Shown piece after piece: positions 44,908 through 56,777 of a DNA stretch of 64,000 nucleotides (position 1 is its first letter; each line of letters opens with the position of its first letter). The DNA comes from Draconibacterium mangrovi (GTDB taxonomy: Bacteria > Bacteroidota > Bacteroidia > Bacteroidales > Prolixibacteraceae), in assembly GCF_010586825.1 (NCBI RefSeq), contig NZ_JAAAGB010000009.1:162970-226969 (forward strand), given 5' to 3'. Both the position numbers and the translations under genes were made by a program. The notes under the pieces are model-generated. The model saw nothing but the letters and a program-made list of their open reading frames with translations. It was not told the origin of the DNA and did no database searches.

Positions 44908-46926
44908 TTACTTCACTTTCGGGATATCCACTTTTTTCAGCACCAACGCCGTTCTTGCCGGAAGGTAAAGTCTCAGGTAATGCTGGCTATCCAGTCCTTT
45001 ACTTGGCATGGTGTAGTAACTGATCTCCTCATCAACCCGGTCGTGACCACCAAAACGGCCGGAATCGGTATTGAGCACAATTTGATATTTCCCGGCACCC
45101 AACGGAATTCCGTAATCGGTAAACGACTGCGTTGGGTTAAAATTGAAAACAAACAAAAACAGTCCGCGGTGGTAGGCCAGCACTTTATCCGGCTTATTTT
45201 CCAAAACCTTGTCAACCGGAGGAATTGAAAGTATTTTGTTTTGGTTGATCAACTGAATCATTTCCTTGTCAAAATCATACAGCCAATGAAACTTCAGATC
45301 CTGATCCTCGGCAATGCTCCAAATTCGACGGGCATGACTGTACGACCAGTTGTTTCCTACGCGCGGAAAATCGATCCATTCGGGATGTCCGAATTCATTT
45401 CCCATAAAATTCAGGTAAGCACCGCCGGCAGTACTTGCAGTTGCCAGCCGGATCATTTTATGCAGTGCTATTCCACGGTCAACAATCAGGTTCGGCTGAT
45501 CTTTTCGCATGGAAAAATACATCTCTTTATCTATCAGCCGGAAGATAATGGTTTTATCACCCACCAAAGCCTGGTCGTGCGATTCGGCATAACTCACCAC
45601 CTGCTCGTCCATACGTTTCGAGGTTAGCTGGTAAAAAATATCGCCAACCTCCCATTCGTCGTCCGACTTTTCTTTTATCATTTTTATCCAGAAGTCAGGA
45701 ACGCCCATTGCCATTCGGAAATCGAATCCCAAACCACCATCGTCTATCGATGTTGCCAGGCCGGGCATTCCACTCATGTCTTCAGCAATCGACAGCGCCC
45801 GCGGATTAATTTCTTTAATCAACTTATTTGCCAGTTTAAAATAGGTAGTTGCCTCGTGGTCTACATTGGCATTAAAATAGTCGTCGTAAGTGGTAAAAGC
45901 GATCTCCAAACCATGGTTGAAATACAACATGCTGGTTACGCCGTCAAAACGGAATCCATCAAATTTATACTCCGTGAGCCAGTAGCTGATGTTTGATAAA
46001 AGGAAGTGCAGCACCTCATTTTTATCGTAGTTAAAACAATAACTGTCCCAGGCAGGATGCTCACCTTTTCCGCCCTCGTGGAAAAACTGATAGCGTGTGC
46101 CATCGTAATTTCCGAGGCCTTCAACTTCGTTTTTTACCGCATGCGAATGCACCAGGTCCATAATCACAGCAATTCCCATTCCGTGTGCCTCATCAATCAG
46201 CTGCTTTAATTCTTCGGGGGTTCCGAAACGCGACGATGCTGCAAAAAAGCTACTTACGTGGTAACCAAAACTCCCGTAATAAGGATGCTCCGGAATAGCC
46301 ATTAACTGAATTACATTGTAGCCGTTGGCTTTTATACGCGGCAACATCTGCTCACGAAATTCATTGTAAGTATGTACACGTTCCTCTTCGCCGGCCATAC
46401 CCACATGCCCTTCATAAATCAGTGGTTGCTCATCGGTCCGCTGGAACTCCGGGTTCTTCCACTCGTAAGAATTTTCGGGCGCCCAAACCTGCGCATTAAA
46501 TATGTGTGTATTTTCGTCCTGCACAACACGCGTGGCCCAGGCAGGAATTCGTTTCCCATAATTTATCGACCAATGCACATTTAAGGCATACAAATCGCCA
46601 TGCGCCAGTTGATTGGCTGCCAGATGCAATTCCCAAACACCGTGGTCGAGACTTGCAAACGAGTACTCAACACTTTCATGCCAATCGTTAAAAGTACCAA
46701 CCAGATAAATATGCGTTGCATTGGGTGCCCACTCGCGAATTACCCATCCCGATTCAGTTCGGTGCAAACCAAAATACAGATGCCCGGTAGCAAAATCGGC
46801 CAGACTCCGTCCTCCGGTAACTTCTCTTTCTTTACGATCAGCAAGTATCATCCGGTCGGAAATAACTCCGGCATAAGGCTCAAGCCACTTATCGTTCTGA
46901 ACTAATTTTGGCAGGTATCTTTTCAT
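44908..46926 (-). CDS. glgB: 1,4-alpha-glucan branching enzyme (GH13)
   Basis: 672 residues. CBM48 N-terminus (WVIREWAPNATHIYLVGTFNDW, in parts), followed by the GH13 barrel: VMDLVHSHAVKN, FDGFRFDGVTSML with the nucleophile Asp near 325, ALSIAEDMSGMPG with the acid Glu near 380, and YAESHDQALVGDKT with Asp near 450. It adds alpha-1,6 branches to glycogen. First gene of the glycogen operon. It starts after a leader of about 360 bases that contains a strong hairpin. Confidence 0.95.
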   Translation of the reverse strand: MKRYLPKLVQNDKWLEPYAGVISDRMILADRKEREVTGGRSLADFATGHLYFGLHRTESGWVIREWAPNATHIYLVGTFNDWHESVEYSFASLDHGVWELHLAANQLAHGDLYALNVHWSINYGKRIPAWATRVVQDENTHIFNAQVWAPENSYEWKNPEFQRTDEQPLIYEGHVGMAGEEERVHTYNEFREQMLPRIKANGYNVIQLMAIPEHPYYGSFGYHVSSFFAASSRFGTPEELKQLIDEAHGMGIAVIMDLVHSHAVKNEVEGLGNYDGTRYQFFHEGGKGEHPAWDSYCFNYDKNEVLHFLLSNISYWLTEYKFDGFRFDGVTSMLYFNHGLEIAFTTYDDYFNANVDHEATTYFKLANKLIKEINPRALSIAEDMSGMPGLATSIDDGGLGFDFRMAMGVPDFWIKMIKEKSDDEWEVGDIFYQLTSKRMDEQVVSYAESHDQALVGDKTIIFRLIDKEMYFSMRKDQPNLIVDRGIALHKMIRLATASTAGGAYLNFMGNEFGHPEWIDFPRVGNNWSYSHARRIWSIAEDQDLKFHWLYDFDKEMIQLINQNKILSIPPVDKVLENKPDKVLAYHRGLFLFVFNFNPTQSFTDYGIPLGAGKYQIVLNTDSGRFGGHDRVDEEISYYTMPSKGLDSQHYLRLYLPARTALVLKKVDIPKVK

Positions 46927-47221
46927 TCGTTTGGTTCCTTTCTTTTAGTCTTTCAAATCCGGATAACACTTCCGAATTTGTTTTTTAAAGATATAGAAAC
47001 AGACGTGAAAATGCAGATTATTAAAAGAAAATGCGCTTCCATAGCTCTTCTTTTTCCCTAAAGTTCATTAACTAACTGACAGGCAGACTTCTGTTATAGC
47101 GCATTGAACATTTAGAATTATTTAACTGCGAAAAATTACCCTTGCCCGGGAAATCCAAAAGATGTTGACGGATGTACATGAAAAGGAAGGATTGTTTATG
47201 ACAACAATCAGAGAAAGAAAT

Positions 47222-47252
47222 AAAAAAAACCATGGCGGGGGGCGCCATGGTT
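47222..47252 (-). terminator. Strong hairpin with T run in the glgB leader (possible attenuator or short-RNA end)
   Basis: AACCATGGCG and CGCCATGGTT form a perfect 10-bp stem with a five-base loop. On the minus strand eight T follow (47222-47229), making a textbook intrinsic terminator. It lies only about 40-60 bases after the candidate start site at about 47289 and some 300 bases before glgB. Confidence 0.72.
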
Positions 47253-47295
47253 AGTAGTTGTTAATTAAATGCTGTTTAATTATAACTTAAAGATG

Positions 47296-47303
47296 CAAAG
47301 GTA
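47296..47303 (-). promoter_or_regulatory. Candidate -7 promoter element upstream of glgB
   Basis: On the minus strand TACCTTTG matches TAnnTTTG exactly. The -33 element is weak. Transcription from here would run through the terminator at 47222-47252 before reaching glgB. Confidence 0.5.
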
Positions 47304-47465
47304 CGGAACAATTATCGTACCATAATGCATCGACACCCTAAAAACAATTATGTTGTAGAATTGTTTTGTGGATGTCAAATATCAGGCTTTTTCAACTGGT
47401 ATTTTGTAACAGCAGGCCAGGAAAGGAATACAAAAGATTACTTTTACGCCTTTAAAGATTGACAA

Positions 47466-48698
47466 ATGAAGAAAACCGGATTTACTACTACAGCATTAAA
47501 TGTACCCTACGCCAAACAAGATCCACACAAGGCACTGCAAATGCCTTTATACGAATCGGTGGCGTACGAATTTGATTCGGCCGAACAGATCGAAGCCAAT
47601 TTCAGAGGCGAGTACATTGCTCATGTTTATTCTCGAACAACCAGCCCAACGGTGGAGTATTTCGAGTTAAAACTAAAAGCGTTGACACAAAGCAGCGGCG
47701 TAATTGCTGTAAGTTCGGGCATGGCCGCCATTACAAATACGATTATGGCGATTACTAAAACGGGCGACAATATTATCTCCGGAAATCGTTTGTTTGGGCA
47801 CAGTTATGCCTTGCTGCAAAATACGCTCTCGGAATTTGGGGTGGAAACACGATTTAGCGATTTAAGCTCGGAAGAAGAAATTGAAAAACGTATCGATAAA
47901 AATACCCGCGCCATCTATTTTGAAACGGTAACCAATCCTCAACTGGATATTGCTGATATTGAAATGCTGTCGCGCGTGGCCAAAAAACACGGGCTGGTTC
48001 TGGTTGCCGACAGCACAATTACTCCGCCCAATGTTTTTAGCGGCGGGAAATTTGGTGTGAATATCGAGGTGATGTCGACCACAAAATACATCTCGGGAGG
48101 AGCCACTTCGTTTGGTGGTGCCATTGTGGATCATGGCAATTTCGACTGGAACCGAAACCCAAATACGGCTTCGTACACAGAAAAATTTAAAGAGAATGCC
48201 TTTCTTATTAAAGTAAGAAAGAACGTTTACCGAAATACCGGCGGAAGCATGGCACCACAAACTGCGCGCTTTCAAATCCAGGGGCTCGATATACTGGAGC
48301 TTCGGGTAGAAAAGTGCTACCAAAACTGCCTGGCTTTGGGCGAATTTATGAAAGCACATCCCCGGATTAAAACGGTGAGTTACCCGGGACTGAAAACCGA
48401 TGAAAGGTACCCGCTGGCGCAAAAATATTTTAACGGTGTTCCGGGTACTATTATGAGTTTTGAGCTGGAATCGAAAGCAGCCTGTTATTCGTTTATGAAC
48501 AAGCTTCAAATCATTCGCCGGGCAACAAATTTAAACGACAATAAATCGCTGATCATTCACCCGTACTCAACTATTTATGCCGAGTTTACCGAAGAGGAAC
48601 GTGTTGCAGCATGCATAAACGACCGCATGATGCGCCTTTCGGTGGGCATTGAGAATGTAGCCGATATTATTGCAGATATTGAAGCGGCGCTGAAATGA
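47466..48698 (+). CDS. Cys/Met-metabolism PLP enzyme (O-acetylhomoserine sulfhydrylase or gamma-synthase/lyase type)
   Basis: 410 residues. Family motifs: MPLYESVAYEFDSAEQIE, YSRTTSPTVEYFE, AVSSGMAAI, YFETVTNPQLDI, VADSTITPP and the PLP lysine in STTKYISGGATSFGG (about K207). The enzyme acts on O-acetylhomoserine, cystathionine or methionine; the length and FDSAEQIEANFRGE start favour the O-acetylhomoserine sulfhydrylase group. If so, the organism has a second route to homocysteine beside the HcyBio genes. No SAM riboswitch is seen in front of it. Confidence 0.88.
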   Translation: MKKTGFTTTALNVPYAKQDPHKALQMPLYESVAYEFDSAEQIEANFRGEYIAHVYSRTTSPTVEYFELKLKALTQSSGVIAVSSGMAAITNTIMAITKTGDNIISGNRLFGHSYALLQNTLSEFGVETRFSDLSSEEEIEKRIDKNTRAIYFETVTNPQLDIADIEMLSRVAKKHGLVLVADSTITPPNVFSGGKFGVNIEVMSTTKYISGGATSFGGAIVDHGNFDWNRNPNTASYTEKFKENAFLIKVRKNVYRNTGGSMAPQTARFQIQGLDILELRVEKCYQNCLALGEFMKAHPRIKTVSYPGLKTDERYPLAQKYFNGVPGTIMSFELESKAACYSFMNKLQIIRRATNLNDNKSLIIHPYSTIYAEFTEEERVAACINDRMMRLSVGIENVADIIADIEAALK

Positions 48699-49947
48699 TA
48701 TTTAAACACCAAGACTCAAAGACACTAAGAATTAAACCACAGTAGGCACATAGGAATCAGTAGGTATTCTACTGTTAAATTGTTCTATTGCTAAATTGTA
48801 GAAGTGTAAACTGCGACTGAAAACTGCTCACTCTCCTCAAGGTTCTGCAATCTTAAATCGTTAATCAGCATTCGAAATTCATTATTCAATTGCTCCTCAT
48901 TCACTCAATAACCCATTCACTATTCTACTGCTAAATTGTTCTATTGCTAAATTGCTACACTGACCCATTGCTCAACTTTAAACTGCGACTGAAAACTGTC
49001 TACTTTCTTCCTGATTCTGAAATCTTAAATCGTTAATCAGCATTCGAAATTCATCATTCAATTGCTTCTCATTCATTCAATAACCCTTTTACTATTCAAC
49101 TGCTAAATTGTTCCATTGATAAATTGCTACACTGACCCATTGCTCAACTGTAAACTGCGACTGAAAACTGAAAACTTTCTTCCCACTTCTGAAATCGAAA
49201 TTCATTTGGGTAACGAGTTCCGAGCTACGTGTTTCGAGTTTTACTTCTTTATGAAACTTTATGCATTCTTTATGCGGCTTTGTGGTTAAAAACTTTAAAA
49301 CACAAAAATTCTAAGGCGCGAAGACTTGAACCACAATAGACACATAGGAATCATTAGGATCTCTTTACTATTTCTATATTGTTCTACTGCTAAACTGTTT
49401 ACTGCGACTGAAAACTGTCTACTTTCTTCCTGATTCTGCAATCCAAAATCGTTAATCAGCATTCGAAATTCATCATTCAATTGCTCCTCAGTCATTCAAT
49501 AACCCATTCACTATTCAACTGCTAAATTGTTCTATTGATAAATTGCTACACTGACCCATTGCTCAACTGTAAACTGCGACTGAAAACTGCTCACTCTCCT
49601 CAAGGTTCTGCAATCTTAAATCGTTAATCAGCATTCGAAATTCATTATTCAATTGCTCCTCATTCACTCAATAACCCATTCACTATTCTACTGCTAAATT
49701 GTTCTATTGCTAAATTGCTACACTGACCCATTGCTCAACTGTAAACTGCGACTGAAAACTGTCTACTTTCTTCCTGATTCTGAAATCTAAAATCGTTAAT
49801 CAGCATTCGAAATTCAGCATTCAATTGCTCCTCAGTCCCTCAATAACTCATTCACTATTCTACTGTTAAATTGTTCTATTGCTAAATTGTTAAACTGAGA
49901 ACTGCGACTGAAAACTGTTTACTGTATTCTATAATCCTTAATCCTTC
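48699..49947. repeat. Non-coding array of about seven copies of a ~173-bp repeat
   Basis: A unit containing CTGCTAAATTGTTCTATTGC, CTGACCCATTGCTCAACTGT, AACTGCGACTGAAAACTG, ATCGTTAATCAGCATTCGAA and CAATAACCCATTCACTATTC recurs from about 48770, 48924, 49099, 49370, 49516, 49689 and 49861. Copies at 49099 and 49370 are interrupted by other dispersed repeats (ACACAAAAATTCTAAGGCGC; CGAGTTCCGAGCTACGTG). Spacing between intact copies is about 172-175 bases. No protein-coding frame is supported. Fragments also occur at 28.5 kb and 57.1 kb. Confidence 0.85.
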
Positions 49948-52900
49948 TTAGTACGCCAACATCACTGTACCATTCTTAACTGTTCCTTTTCCATCGTTCA
50001 GCAGCAGTACGTAGATGTAGTTACCGGCCGGTAATCCTCCTGATCGGCCAAGGGTAAGTACGTTTTCAGATGTTCCCCACCACCATGCATCCTGGTAAGT
50101 TCCCCAAACATCGAGGTTACCGTAGTGTTCTTTCTCCCAAAGTTTAACACCGTTACGGTTAAAGATCATCAGTTTGGCATTCGGATATTTCTGAATACAC
50201 AGAATCTGGAAGAAGTCGTGAACATCATCGTCGTTTGGCGAGAATCCTTCAGGAATAAACAGCTCACAATTCAGCTCGGTATCCAGGTATTCCGGATAAC
50301 CATCCAGATCGAGGTCGTCGTCGCTGTAGTCGCCGTTACCGTTCAGGTCTTCATTCACTGTCAGGTAATCATCATCTTCATCGTTGGTATCGCGCCAGTC
50401 GCGTGTTCCGTCATCATCAAAGTCCTGCAGCGGCGCATTACTACCAATCTCGTTACCATAATCGGCCCATCCGTAATAGGTATCATAAGCATCATCCAAT
50501 CCATCGTGGTCGGCATCGGTATACCATCTTAATACATCGGCAATACCATTGTGGTCGGCATCGTGACCTTCAATCATATCAAATACACCGTCGTTATCCG
50601 AGTCAATATCCAGGTAATCAGGCATTGAATCGCCATCGGTGTCGGTCAACTCTTCGTCGAAAGTAATTACACCACCAATGGTTACGTCGTAAACATCATC
50701 CCAGCCATCGTGGTTGGCATCAATTCCTGAAGGCGGTATGTAATTGTGCTCGCCCTGACCTTCAATATTATCCGGTATTCCATCGTTGTCCGAGTCAATA
50801 TCCATATAATCCGGTATTCCGTCATGATCGGAATCGATTAATCCCATCTGTTCCTCAGGCCAGTAACCGCCATTCTCAATATTATCGCGGATTCCATCGT
50901 TATCATCATCAATATCATCAGCATCAGCAACACCATCACAATCGTTATCCGGAACACGGGTGATATAAACCCAGGCGGTGGCACACAACGATGAAGGAAT
51001 TCCATCGTCGCAGATCCTATACTGGAAGCTATCGGTGCCAAAGAATCCATCAAACGGAATGTACTCGAACCTTCCGTCTTCAAACAAGGTTAGGATACCG
51101 CTGTCAGGAGGTGTTACCGGTGTAGTATTTACGGTAATGACATCACCCTCATCCGGATCGGAATCATTATCAGTAACATTTCCAAACAGTTCTCCACAAG
51201 GTACCTCGTAGTAGTCGTCAACAGCCACCGGCGGCTCGTTGGCCGGAAGTACAGTGATAAATACAATAGCCTGCCCACACTCTGGGTCACAAGGTATACC
51301 ATCGTCACAAATTTCGTAGTAGAATATATCTTCCCCTACGAAACCCTTGTTTGGTATATAGGTTGCAGTACCGGTTGTTTTATCGATAACTACTGAACCA
51401 TGATTAGGACCGACTTTTACACCAAGTGATTCCAGATTAATGTTCGTTTTCAGGTCGAAGTCGTTATTGGTTACCGGAATATCAACCGGAACATCCATTG
51501 CAGTGATAGCCGAATCGTTTTCAACAATTGGAGGCGTATTACCTATAACAACAAACTCTGAAGTACAAGTACTTGAATTACCATTTACATCGTAAGCTGT
51601 TGCCGTAATTGTTGTGCGTCCAATGTCGTCACATCCCAATATGTACTTATCCAGTAATACCGTGTCAATTCCACATTCATCCCAGGCTGATTCCGTAACA
51701 ACATCCCATGTTAGTAAGAAAGTACCATCTTCTTCGCTTAACTTTACGGTATCTCCCGGGGCACAAGTAATTTGAGGAGGAATCTCATCGATAACAGTCA
51801 CGTTTGCCTCGCAGGTATCGGTATTGCCATAGATATCCGTAACAATTAACTGAACAAGGTTAACACCAACATCGGTACAGTCAAAACGATCTCTGGAAAT
51901 ATCGATGGATGCAATTTCACAGTTATCGGTTGAAGTATTGTTGATTTGTTCAGCCGTGATTGTTACCTCTCCGTTTTCATCCAGGTAAACCGTAATATCC
52001 TGACAGATTGCATCCGGCGGAACGGTATCAAGCACGGTAATATTTGCCACACATTCTGCCGAAAGGCCTACCTCATCATAAACAATTACCCGGGCCTGTG
52101 TTCCTGACTCTATATCCTCGCAGGTGATCTCGTTCACTTCAATTACTACCCTCAGGTTTTCAGGAGCGGTACAATTATCGAACACACTGTCGACCATGCC
52201 AACCGAATCCTGCACAGAGATACGATAAGTTCCGTTTTCATCCAGGTAAACGGTAATATCGGCACAATATACCTCAGGTGGTTCCTGATCGAGAATGAGG
52301 AAATAAGTGGTATCGCGGCCAATGTTTCCGCACATATCGGCAATACTGTAGTAGTAAATTAACTCCGAACGACCAGGTTCAATATTAATTAAGGTGTCGC
52401 GAACGGTAAACGACGATGGATCGATTGCACAGTTATCGTAAGGCACAGGTACTCCCGATGCGATAAAATCAGTGTAGGTTTTGTAATCCGCATAAACAGC
52501 AGAGTAACATTCCACGGTATCGCCTTCAGGCGCATTGAGTACCGGTGGAATAGTATCGTGGAAGTCGATGGTTTGTATACAGGTATCCAATCTTCCGTAA
52601 ATATCTTCAATTATGTAAGTACGTTCAATGGTTAAACAGTACTCACTTGAAACCTCATTATCAAAACTTGTGATGTTAGCCACTATATTGGCCGGATTAA
52701 AGTATCCGCCTATGGCAATAAACTCAGCAATATTGGTAGCTGCAGGGTATTGGGTTACATCCGGGCATTCAAATATTGTATCCGGCGGACAGCTAAACTC
52801 CGGCTCAAAGGTTCGCAAGGTTACAGATAAACTATCGTAACAGCCAATCTCGTCGCTTACTTCCACCCAATAATCACCGGCGTACAGCTTGACAATATCC

Positions 52901-55900
52901 TCTGAAGATGCAGAATATCCGTCAGGGCCTGTCCAGTTAATGGTATACGGTTCGCTTCCACCGATGATATTCAGATTGATGCTTCCAACCGGATTTGGAT
53001 CATAGCCCTGATCCACCAAATTAGCACTCAAGTCGATTGCAGGAAGAACAGTTATAGTTAAACGATAAGGCGCTGCGTGATAGCTTGAATCAGGATAGAA
53101 AATATATTCGAAATCGCCTGCTGTAGCCGTACTTATTGTGTCCGGTAGCCAATACCCCGGTGTTCCGTTTAATGCGGTGTCGGGAAATTCGGGTGCAACA
53201 GAATACTGGCAGAACGGGCCGACAGCTGCAAAAACAAGATCGTTGGTTACTTCTATCTCCTGCTCACATTCCCTGGTATTGCCACAGAAATCAGTTACCT
53301 CGTAGGTTCGTGTAATCGTTTCCGGATTGGTTTTTCCATCAGAAACATCGCTTACATGGCGGAAACTAACAATTCCACAATTATCATCAAAAGTACCTCC
53401 TGCAGCTAAAAATTCAACAGAATCAAGAGGTGGCGGAACGATACCTCCGGACACCGCGAAGCCCGGCGGACAACTGATTGTTGGCTCTTCGTCATCATCA
53501 ACAATTATCCGGTGCGTTGCACTTAAGGTTTCACCATCAAAATCCTGGATGCTGTATGTTCTAATTTCTTCATAACAATATTCACTACCTCCAATAATTA
53601 CAGATTCTAGCTTGAAGGTGCTGGTATCCAGTCCCCAATCGGAGAATACTTCAACATCAGGATGTAATGCCAGGTATTGCTTCAGTGAGTCGAGAAGTGG
53701 GAAATTGTTACGGTCTTCGTAACAGATTGGCGTTTCAACCGGTGACATTCGCCTTTCGGTTGCTACCGGCTCAGTAATTGTTGCGATTAATATTTCCTCA
53801 CAACCATTCGCATCAGTTACTGTTAGCGTATACTCCCCGGCAGGCTGGTTATACAAGTCTTCGTCAGTACCAACAATATCGCCTGCTTCATTTGTCCACA
53901 CATAAGTGTAGCCCGGTGTTCCACCACCAAGCGAAACTTCTATGCTACCGGTTGATTCACCTATAACGAGAACGTCGGTAACTGCATCGAGTGTAATTTG
54001 TATCGGATCAGGCTGCGTAATCTGAATACTGAGACTATCCGTACAACCCAATGAATCACGAACCCATACGGTATAAACATCGGCCGGTAAATTACTTATA
54101 TCTTTAGTGGTTTCACCGTTACTCCATACAAATGTATAAGGTGCTGTACCTCCTGAAACCGTTAAATCAATGGCCCCATCTGCAAAGTCGTAACAGCTTA
54201 CAGGTATTGAATCGGCCACAAGCTCCATAGGCGGACTGATAAACAAGTGTAATCGTAAAGTATCTGAGCAGGCTCCTAAATCGGATATGTAATCATAAAT
54301 GCCCGACTCTGAATAGGTAATGCCATTTCCGGCAGTCCAGGTATATTCTACACAGGCTGTATCATAAATCTCTGTAAGGCCGCCATCAATTATGCTAACA
54401 GATAATATTAGTGTCGAATCACAACCTGATAATGTTGGATAGGTCACGCTGTAAACACTATCAACTAAACTTGATATGGTTTGGCTTTCCCAATCCGACA
54501 CTTCCTGGCCGTAACACAGAACTGCGGTACTATCGTAACTGAATCCGTCGACTATACTTACTGTAAGCGTCAGCGTGGAATCACAACCGGCTACTGTTTG
54601 GTGTTCTGAAATATAAACACTGTCAACCAGGCTCGATATGATCTGGCCTTCCCAATCCGATACACTTTGGCCGTAACACAGAACGGCGGTACTGTCATAA
54701 GTAATTCCGTCAATAATACTTACTGTAAGCGTCAGCGTGGAATCACAGCCGGCTACTGTTTGGTGTTCTGAGATATAAACGCTGTCAACAATGCTAGAAA
54801 CGATCTGACCTTCCCAGTCAGATACGCTTTGGCCGTAACACAGAACGGCGGTACTGTCGTAACTGAATCCGTCGACTATACTCACAGTAAGGGTTAATGT
54901 GGAATCACAACCTGACAATGTTTGATATCCTGAGATATAAACGCTGTCAACAATGCTAGAAACGATCTGACCTTCCCAATCCGATACACTTTGGCCGTAA
55001 CAAAGAACGGAGGTACTGTCGTAACTGAATCCGTCGACAATACTTACTGTAAGAGTTAAGGTAGAATCACAACCTGATAATGTTGGATAGGTCACGCTGT
55101 AAACACTATCAACTAAACTTGATATGGTTTGGCTTTCCCAATCCGACACTTCCTGCCCATAACACAGAACTGCAGTACTATCGTAACTGAATCCGTCGAC
55201 TATACTTACCGTAAGAGTTAAGGTTGAATCACAACCTGATAATGTTGGATAGGTCACGCTGTAAACACTATCAACTAAACTTGATATGGTTTGGCTTTCC
55301 CAATCCGACACTTCCTGGCCGTAACACAGAACTGCGGTACTATCGTAACTGAATCCGTCGACTATACTTACTGTAAGAGTTAAGGTTGAATCACAACCTG
55401 ACAATGTTTGATATTCTGAGATATAAACGCTGTCAACAATGCTAGAAACGATCTGGCCTTCCCAATCAGATACACTTTGGCCGTAACACAGAATTGCAGT
55501 ACTATCGGAACTGAATCCGTCGACTATACTTACCGTAAGCGTTAGCGTGGAATCACAGCCGGCTAATGTGGGATAGCTTATTGTATAGAAACTGTCAACA
55601 ATGCTTGAAACGATCTGTCCTTCCCAGTCCGGTACGCTCTGTCCGTAACACAGCACAGCGGTACTATCAATCGTTATAGAAGGATTAACCGTTATAGTTA
55701 CCGAATCAACAGCCGGAATACAGGTTCCGTTGTCGGCTAAACCTTCGGCAGTAATAAAGAGGGTAACTTCACCATTAAGAATATCGTTGGGGCCAAAAGT
55801 GTAGGTGGGATGCAGACTGTATTCATCGCTGAATGTTCCGTCGCCGGTTCTGCCCCAGTATATTTGGCTGTGGTTCCAGGCGGTATCGCCTAACAGGGTA

Positions 55901-56295
55901 TAATCGTCGAAGCTACAAAGCACATCATCCTCGCCGGCACGTGCTTCGGGAAGCGGGAATACCCGAACCATTCCTTGTTGTACAGTATCACAACCGTGTT
56001 CGCTGGTTACATACACCCGAATATCATAATCGCCATCAGTATCCCACAATATGGTGCTTTCACTTCCGTATATGGTATCGGTTCCCAGATCCACCTCAAA
56101 AGGTACGGATGATACCAGGAAGGTATCATTAAGCTGGTGGTCGATAATGTACCAGGAGTACGTATAACCGGCTTCACCATCGCGGCGATAGGTGCGTTCG
56201 GTACCTTCACATACCGAATCGATGACATAGCTTTCCTGGGCGAGCAGATTGGTCGCTATCATCAGGAAGAATACTATGTACATCAGTCTTTTCAT
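49948..56295 (-). CDS. Giant multi-domain surface protein with type B T9SS (CHU_C) sorting domain
   Basis: 2115 residues with a signal peptide ending near residue 20 ([12 protein letters not shown]). An Ig/PKD-like region (about 25-205) precedes eight 54-residue tandem repeats (210-641; each with [15 protein letters not shown] and [17 protein letters not shown]). SprB-like repeats follow (about 690-845), then HYR-like domains, another SprB-like repeat, cadherin-like modules (about 1590-1780; [18 protein letters not shown]), calcium-binding thrombospondin-3 repeats (about 1790-2010; [10 protein letters not shown]) and the CHU_C domain (about 2020-2115; [23 protein letters not shown]). The protein is probably exported by T9SS and displayed or released as an adhesin. 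The paired cysteines in each 54-residue unit may form disulfides. Confidence 0.93.
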   Translation of the reverse strand: MKRLMYIVFFLMIATNLLAQESYVIDSVCEGTERTYRRDGEAGYTYSWYIIDHQLNDTFLVSSVPFEVDLGTDTIYGSESTILWDTDGDYDIRVYVTSEHGCDTVQQGMVRVFPLPEARAGEDDVLCSFDDYTLLGDTAWNHSQIYWGRTGDGTFSDEYSLHPTYTFGPNDILNGEVTLFITAEGLADNGTCIPAVDSVTITVNPSITIDSTAVLCYGQSVPDWEGQIVSSIVDSFYTISYPTLAGCDSTLTLTVSIVDGFSSDSTAILCYGQSVSDWEGQIVSSIVDSVYISEYQTLSGCDSTLTLTVSIVDGFSYDSTAVLCYGQEVSDWESQTISSLVDSVYSVTYPTLSGCDSTLTLTVSIVDGFSYDSTAVLCYGQEVSDWESQTISSLVDSVYSVTYPTLSGCDSTLTLTVSIVDGFSYDSTSVLCYGQSVSDWEGQIVSSIVDSVYISGYQTLSGCDSTLTLTVSIVDGFSYDSTAVLCYGQSVSDWEGQIVSSIVDSVYISEHQTVAGCDSTLTLTVSIIDGITYDSTAVLCYGQSVSDWEGQIISSLVDSVYISEHQTVAGCDSTLTLTVSIVDGFSYDSTAVLCYGQEVSDWESQTISSLVDSVYSVTYPTLSGCDSTLILSVSIIDGGLTEIYDTACVEYTWTAGNGITYSESGIYDYISDLGACSDTLRLHLFISPPMELVADSIPVSCYDFADGAIDLTVSGGTAPYTFVWSNGETTKDISNLPADVYTVWVRDSLGCTDSLSIQITQPDPIQITLDAVTDVLVIGESTGSIEVSLGGGTPGYTYVWTNEAGDIVGTDEDLYNQPAGEYTLTVTDANGCEEILIATITEPVATERRMSPVETPICYEDRNNFPLLDSLKQYLALHPDVEVFSDWGLDTSTFKLESVIIGGSEYCYEEIRTYSIQDFDGETLSATHRIIVDDDEEPTISCPPGFAVSGGIVPPPLDSVEFLAAGGTFDDNCGIVSFRHVSDVSDGKTNPETITRTYEVTDFCGNTRECEQEIEVTNDLVFAAVGPFCQYSVAPEFPDTALNGTPGYWLPDTISTATAGDFEYIFYPDSSYHAAPYRLTITVLPAIDLSANLVDQGYDPNPVGSINLNIIGGSEPYTINWTGPDGYSASSEDIVKLYAGDYWVEVSDEIGCYDSLSVTLRTFEPEFSCPPDTIFECPDVTQYPAATNIAEFIAIGGYFNPANIVANITSFDNEVSSEYCLTIERTYIIEDIYGRLDTCIQTIDFHDTIPPVLNAPEGDTVECYSAVYADYKTYTDFIASGVPVPYDNCAIDPSSFTVRDTLINIEPGRSELIYYYSIADMCGNIGRDTTYFLILDQEPPEVYCADITVYLDENGTYRISVQDSVGMVDSVFDNCTAPENLRVVIEVNEITCEDIESGTQARVIVYDEVGLSAECVANITVLDTVPPDAICQDITVYLDENGEVTITAEQINNTSTDNCEIASIDISRDRFDCTDVGVNLVQLIVTDIYGNTDTCEANVTVIDEIPPQITCAPGDTVKLSEEDGTFLLTWDVVTESAWDECGIDTVLLDKYILGCDDIGRTTITATAYDVNGNSSTCTSEFVVIGNTPPIVENDSAITAMDVPVDIPVTNNDFDLKTNINLESLGVKVGPNHGSVVIDKTTGTATYIPNKGFVGEDIFYYEICDDGIPCDPECGQAIVFITVLPANEPPVAVDDYYEVPCGELFGNVTDNDSDPDEGDVITVNTTPVTPPDSGILTLFEDGRFEYIPFDGFFGTDSFQYRICDDGIPSSLCATAWVYITRVPDNDCDGVADADDIDDDNDGIRDNIENGGYWPEEQMGLIDSDHDGIPDYMDIDSDNDGIPDNIEGQGEHNYIPPSGIDANHDGWDDVYDVTIGGVITFDEELTDTDGDSMPDYLDIDSDNDGVFDMIEGHDADHNGIADVLRWYTDADHDGLDDAYDTYYGWADYGNEIGSNAPLQDFDDDGTRDWRDTNDEDDDYLTVNEDLNGNGDYSDDDLDLDGYPEYLDTELNCELFIPEGFSPNDDDVHDFFQILCIQKYPNAKLMIFNRNGVKLWEKEHYGNLDVWGTYQDAWWWGTSENVLTLGRSGGLPAGNYIYVLLLNDGKGTVKNGTVMLAY
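54373..55668 (-). repeat. Eight in-frame 162-bp repeats within the giant surface gene
   Basis: Exactly eight 162-base units (54 codons) follow each other. Units 3 and 4 are identical in protein sequence and nearly so in DNA. Two variants of the middle part alternate ([10 protein letters not shown] and [10 protein letters not shown] or [10 protein letters not shown]), in an order that suggests unequal exchange or gene conversion. Confidence 0.93.
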
Positions 56296-56777
56296 ATTTT
56301 ATTAGTTACGAGCTGCGAGTCGCTAGCTTCGAGTTTTTTCTTTTCTTGTTTTTCTTTTTTGTGGTTCTCTGTGTCTTCCTTGTGAATCTCTGTGTAATTT
56401 TTTTTACAACTAAGACACGAAGTACACTATCTTTTTCTCTCGCAAAGACGCTAAGTCGCTAAGGTTTTGCCTATCGCTTTTCCCCTATTGCCTGTTATTC
56501 ATTCTGCAATCTTAAATCGTTAATCTTCATTCTTTTATCAACCTACTACCTGTCTTGCTCCAAACTACTGTTGTTCGCTGATCATTGCCACATCGTGGAG
56601 CGCGGTTGACGTCTACTTCTTATCCCAGGGCGTTGCCCCGGCTAGTTGCCAGCGCCCCATTGGGGCTTTTTATCAATCATTCTGTAATCTTAAATCGTTA
56701 ATCATCATTCTGCAATCTTCTCCTCCTCCTTCACTCAATTACACATTTACATTTTCATCCTTTACCAATGTTCTTCG
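56296..56777. repeat. Intergenic stretch with several dispersed repeats
   Basis: It contains ACGAGCTGCGAGTCGCTAGC (CGAG-type tandem), TGTGGTTCTCTGTGTCTTCC and CGCAAAGACGCTAAGTCGCT (CACAGAG/CGCAAAG family, 56358-56465), CTGCAATCTTAAATCGTTAA copies, and a GC-rich hairpin GCGCCCCATTGGGGC (about 56653-56667) preceded by CAGGGCGTTGCCCCGGCTAG. No gene is recognisable. Confidence 0.7.

Larger units (their letters stand above)
46927..47465. other. Divergent control region between glgB and the PLP enzyme gene
   Basis: No gene is seen in these 539 bases. It contains the minus-strand promoter element (47296-47303) and hairpin (47228-47252) described separately; no clear plus-strand promoter was recognised for the gene at 47466. 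Confidence 0.5.

Noticed and set aside
48770..49947. CRISPR or integron-type cassette array
   Set aside because: Units are ~173 bp, nearly identical throughout, with no variable spacers, no cassette genes and no integrase.
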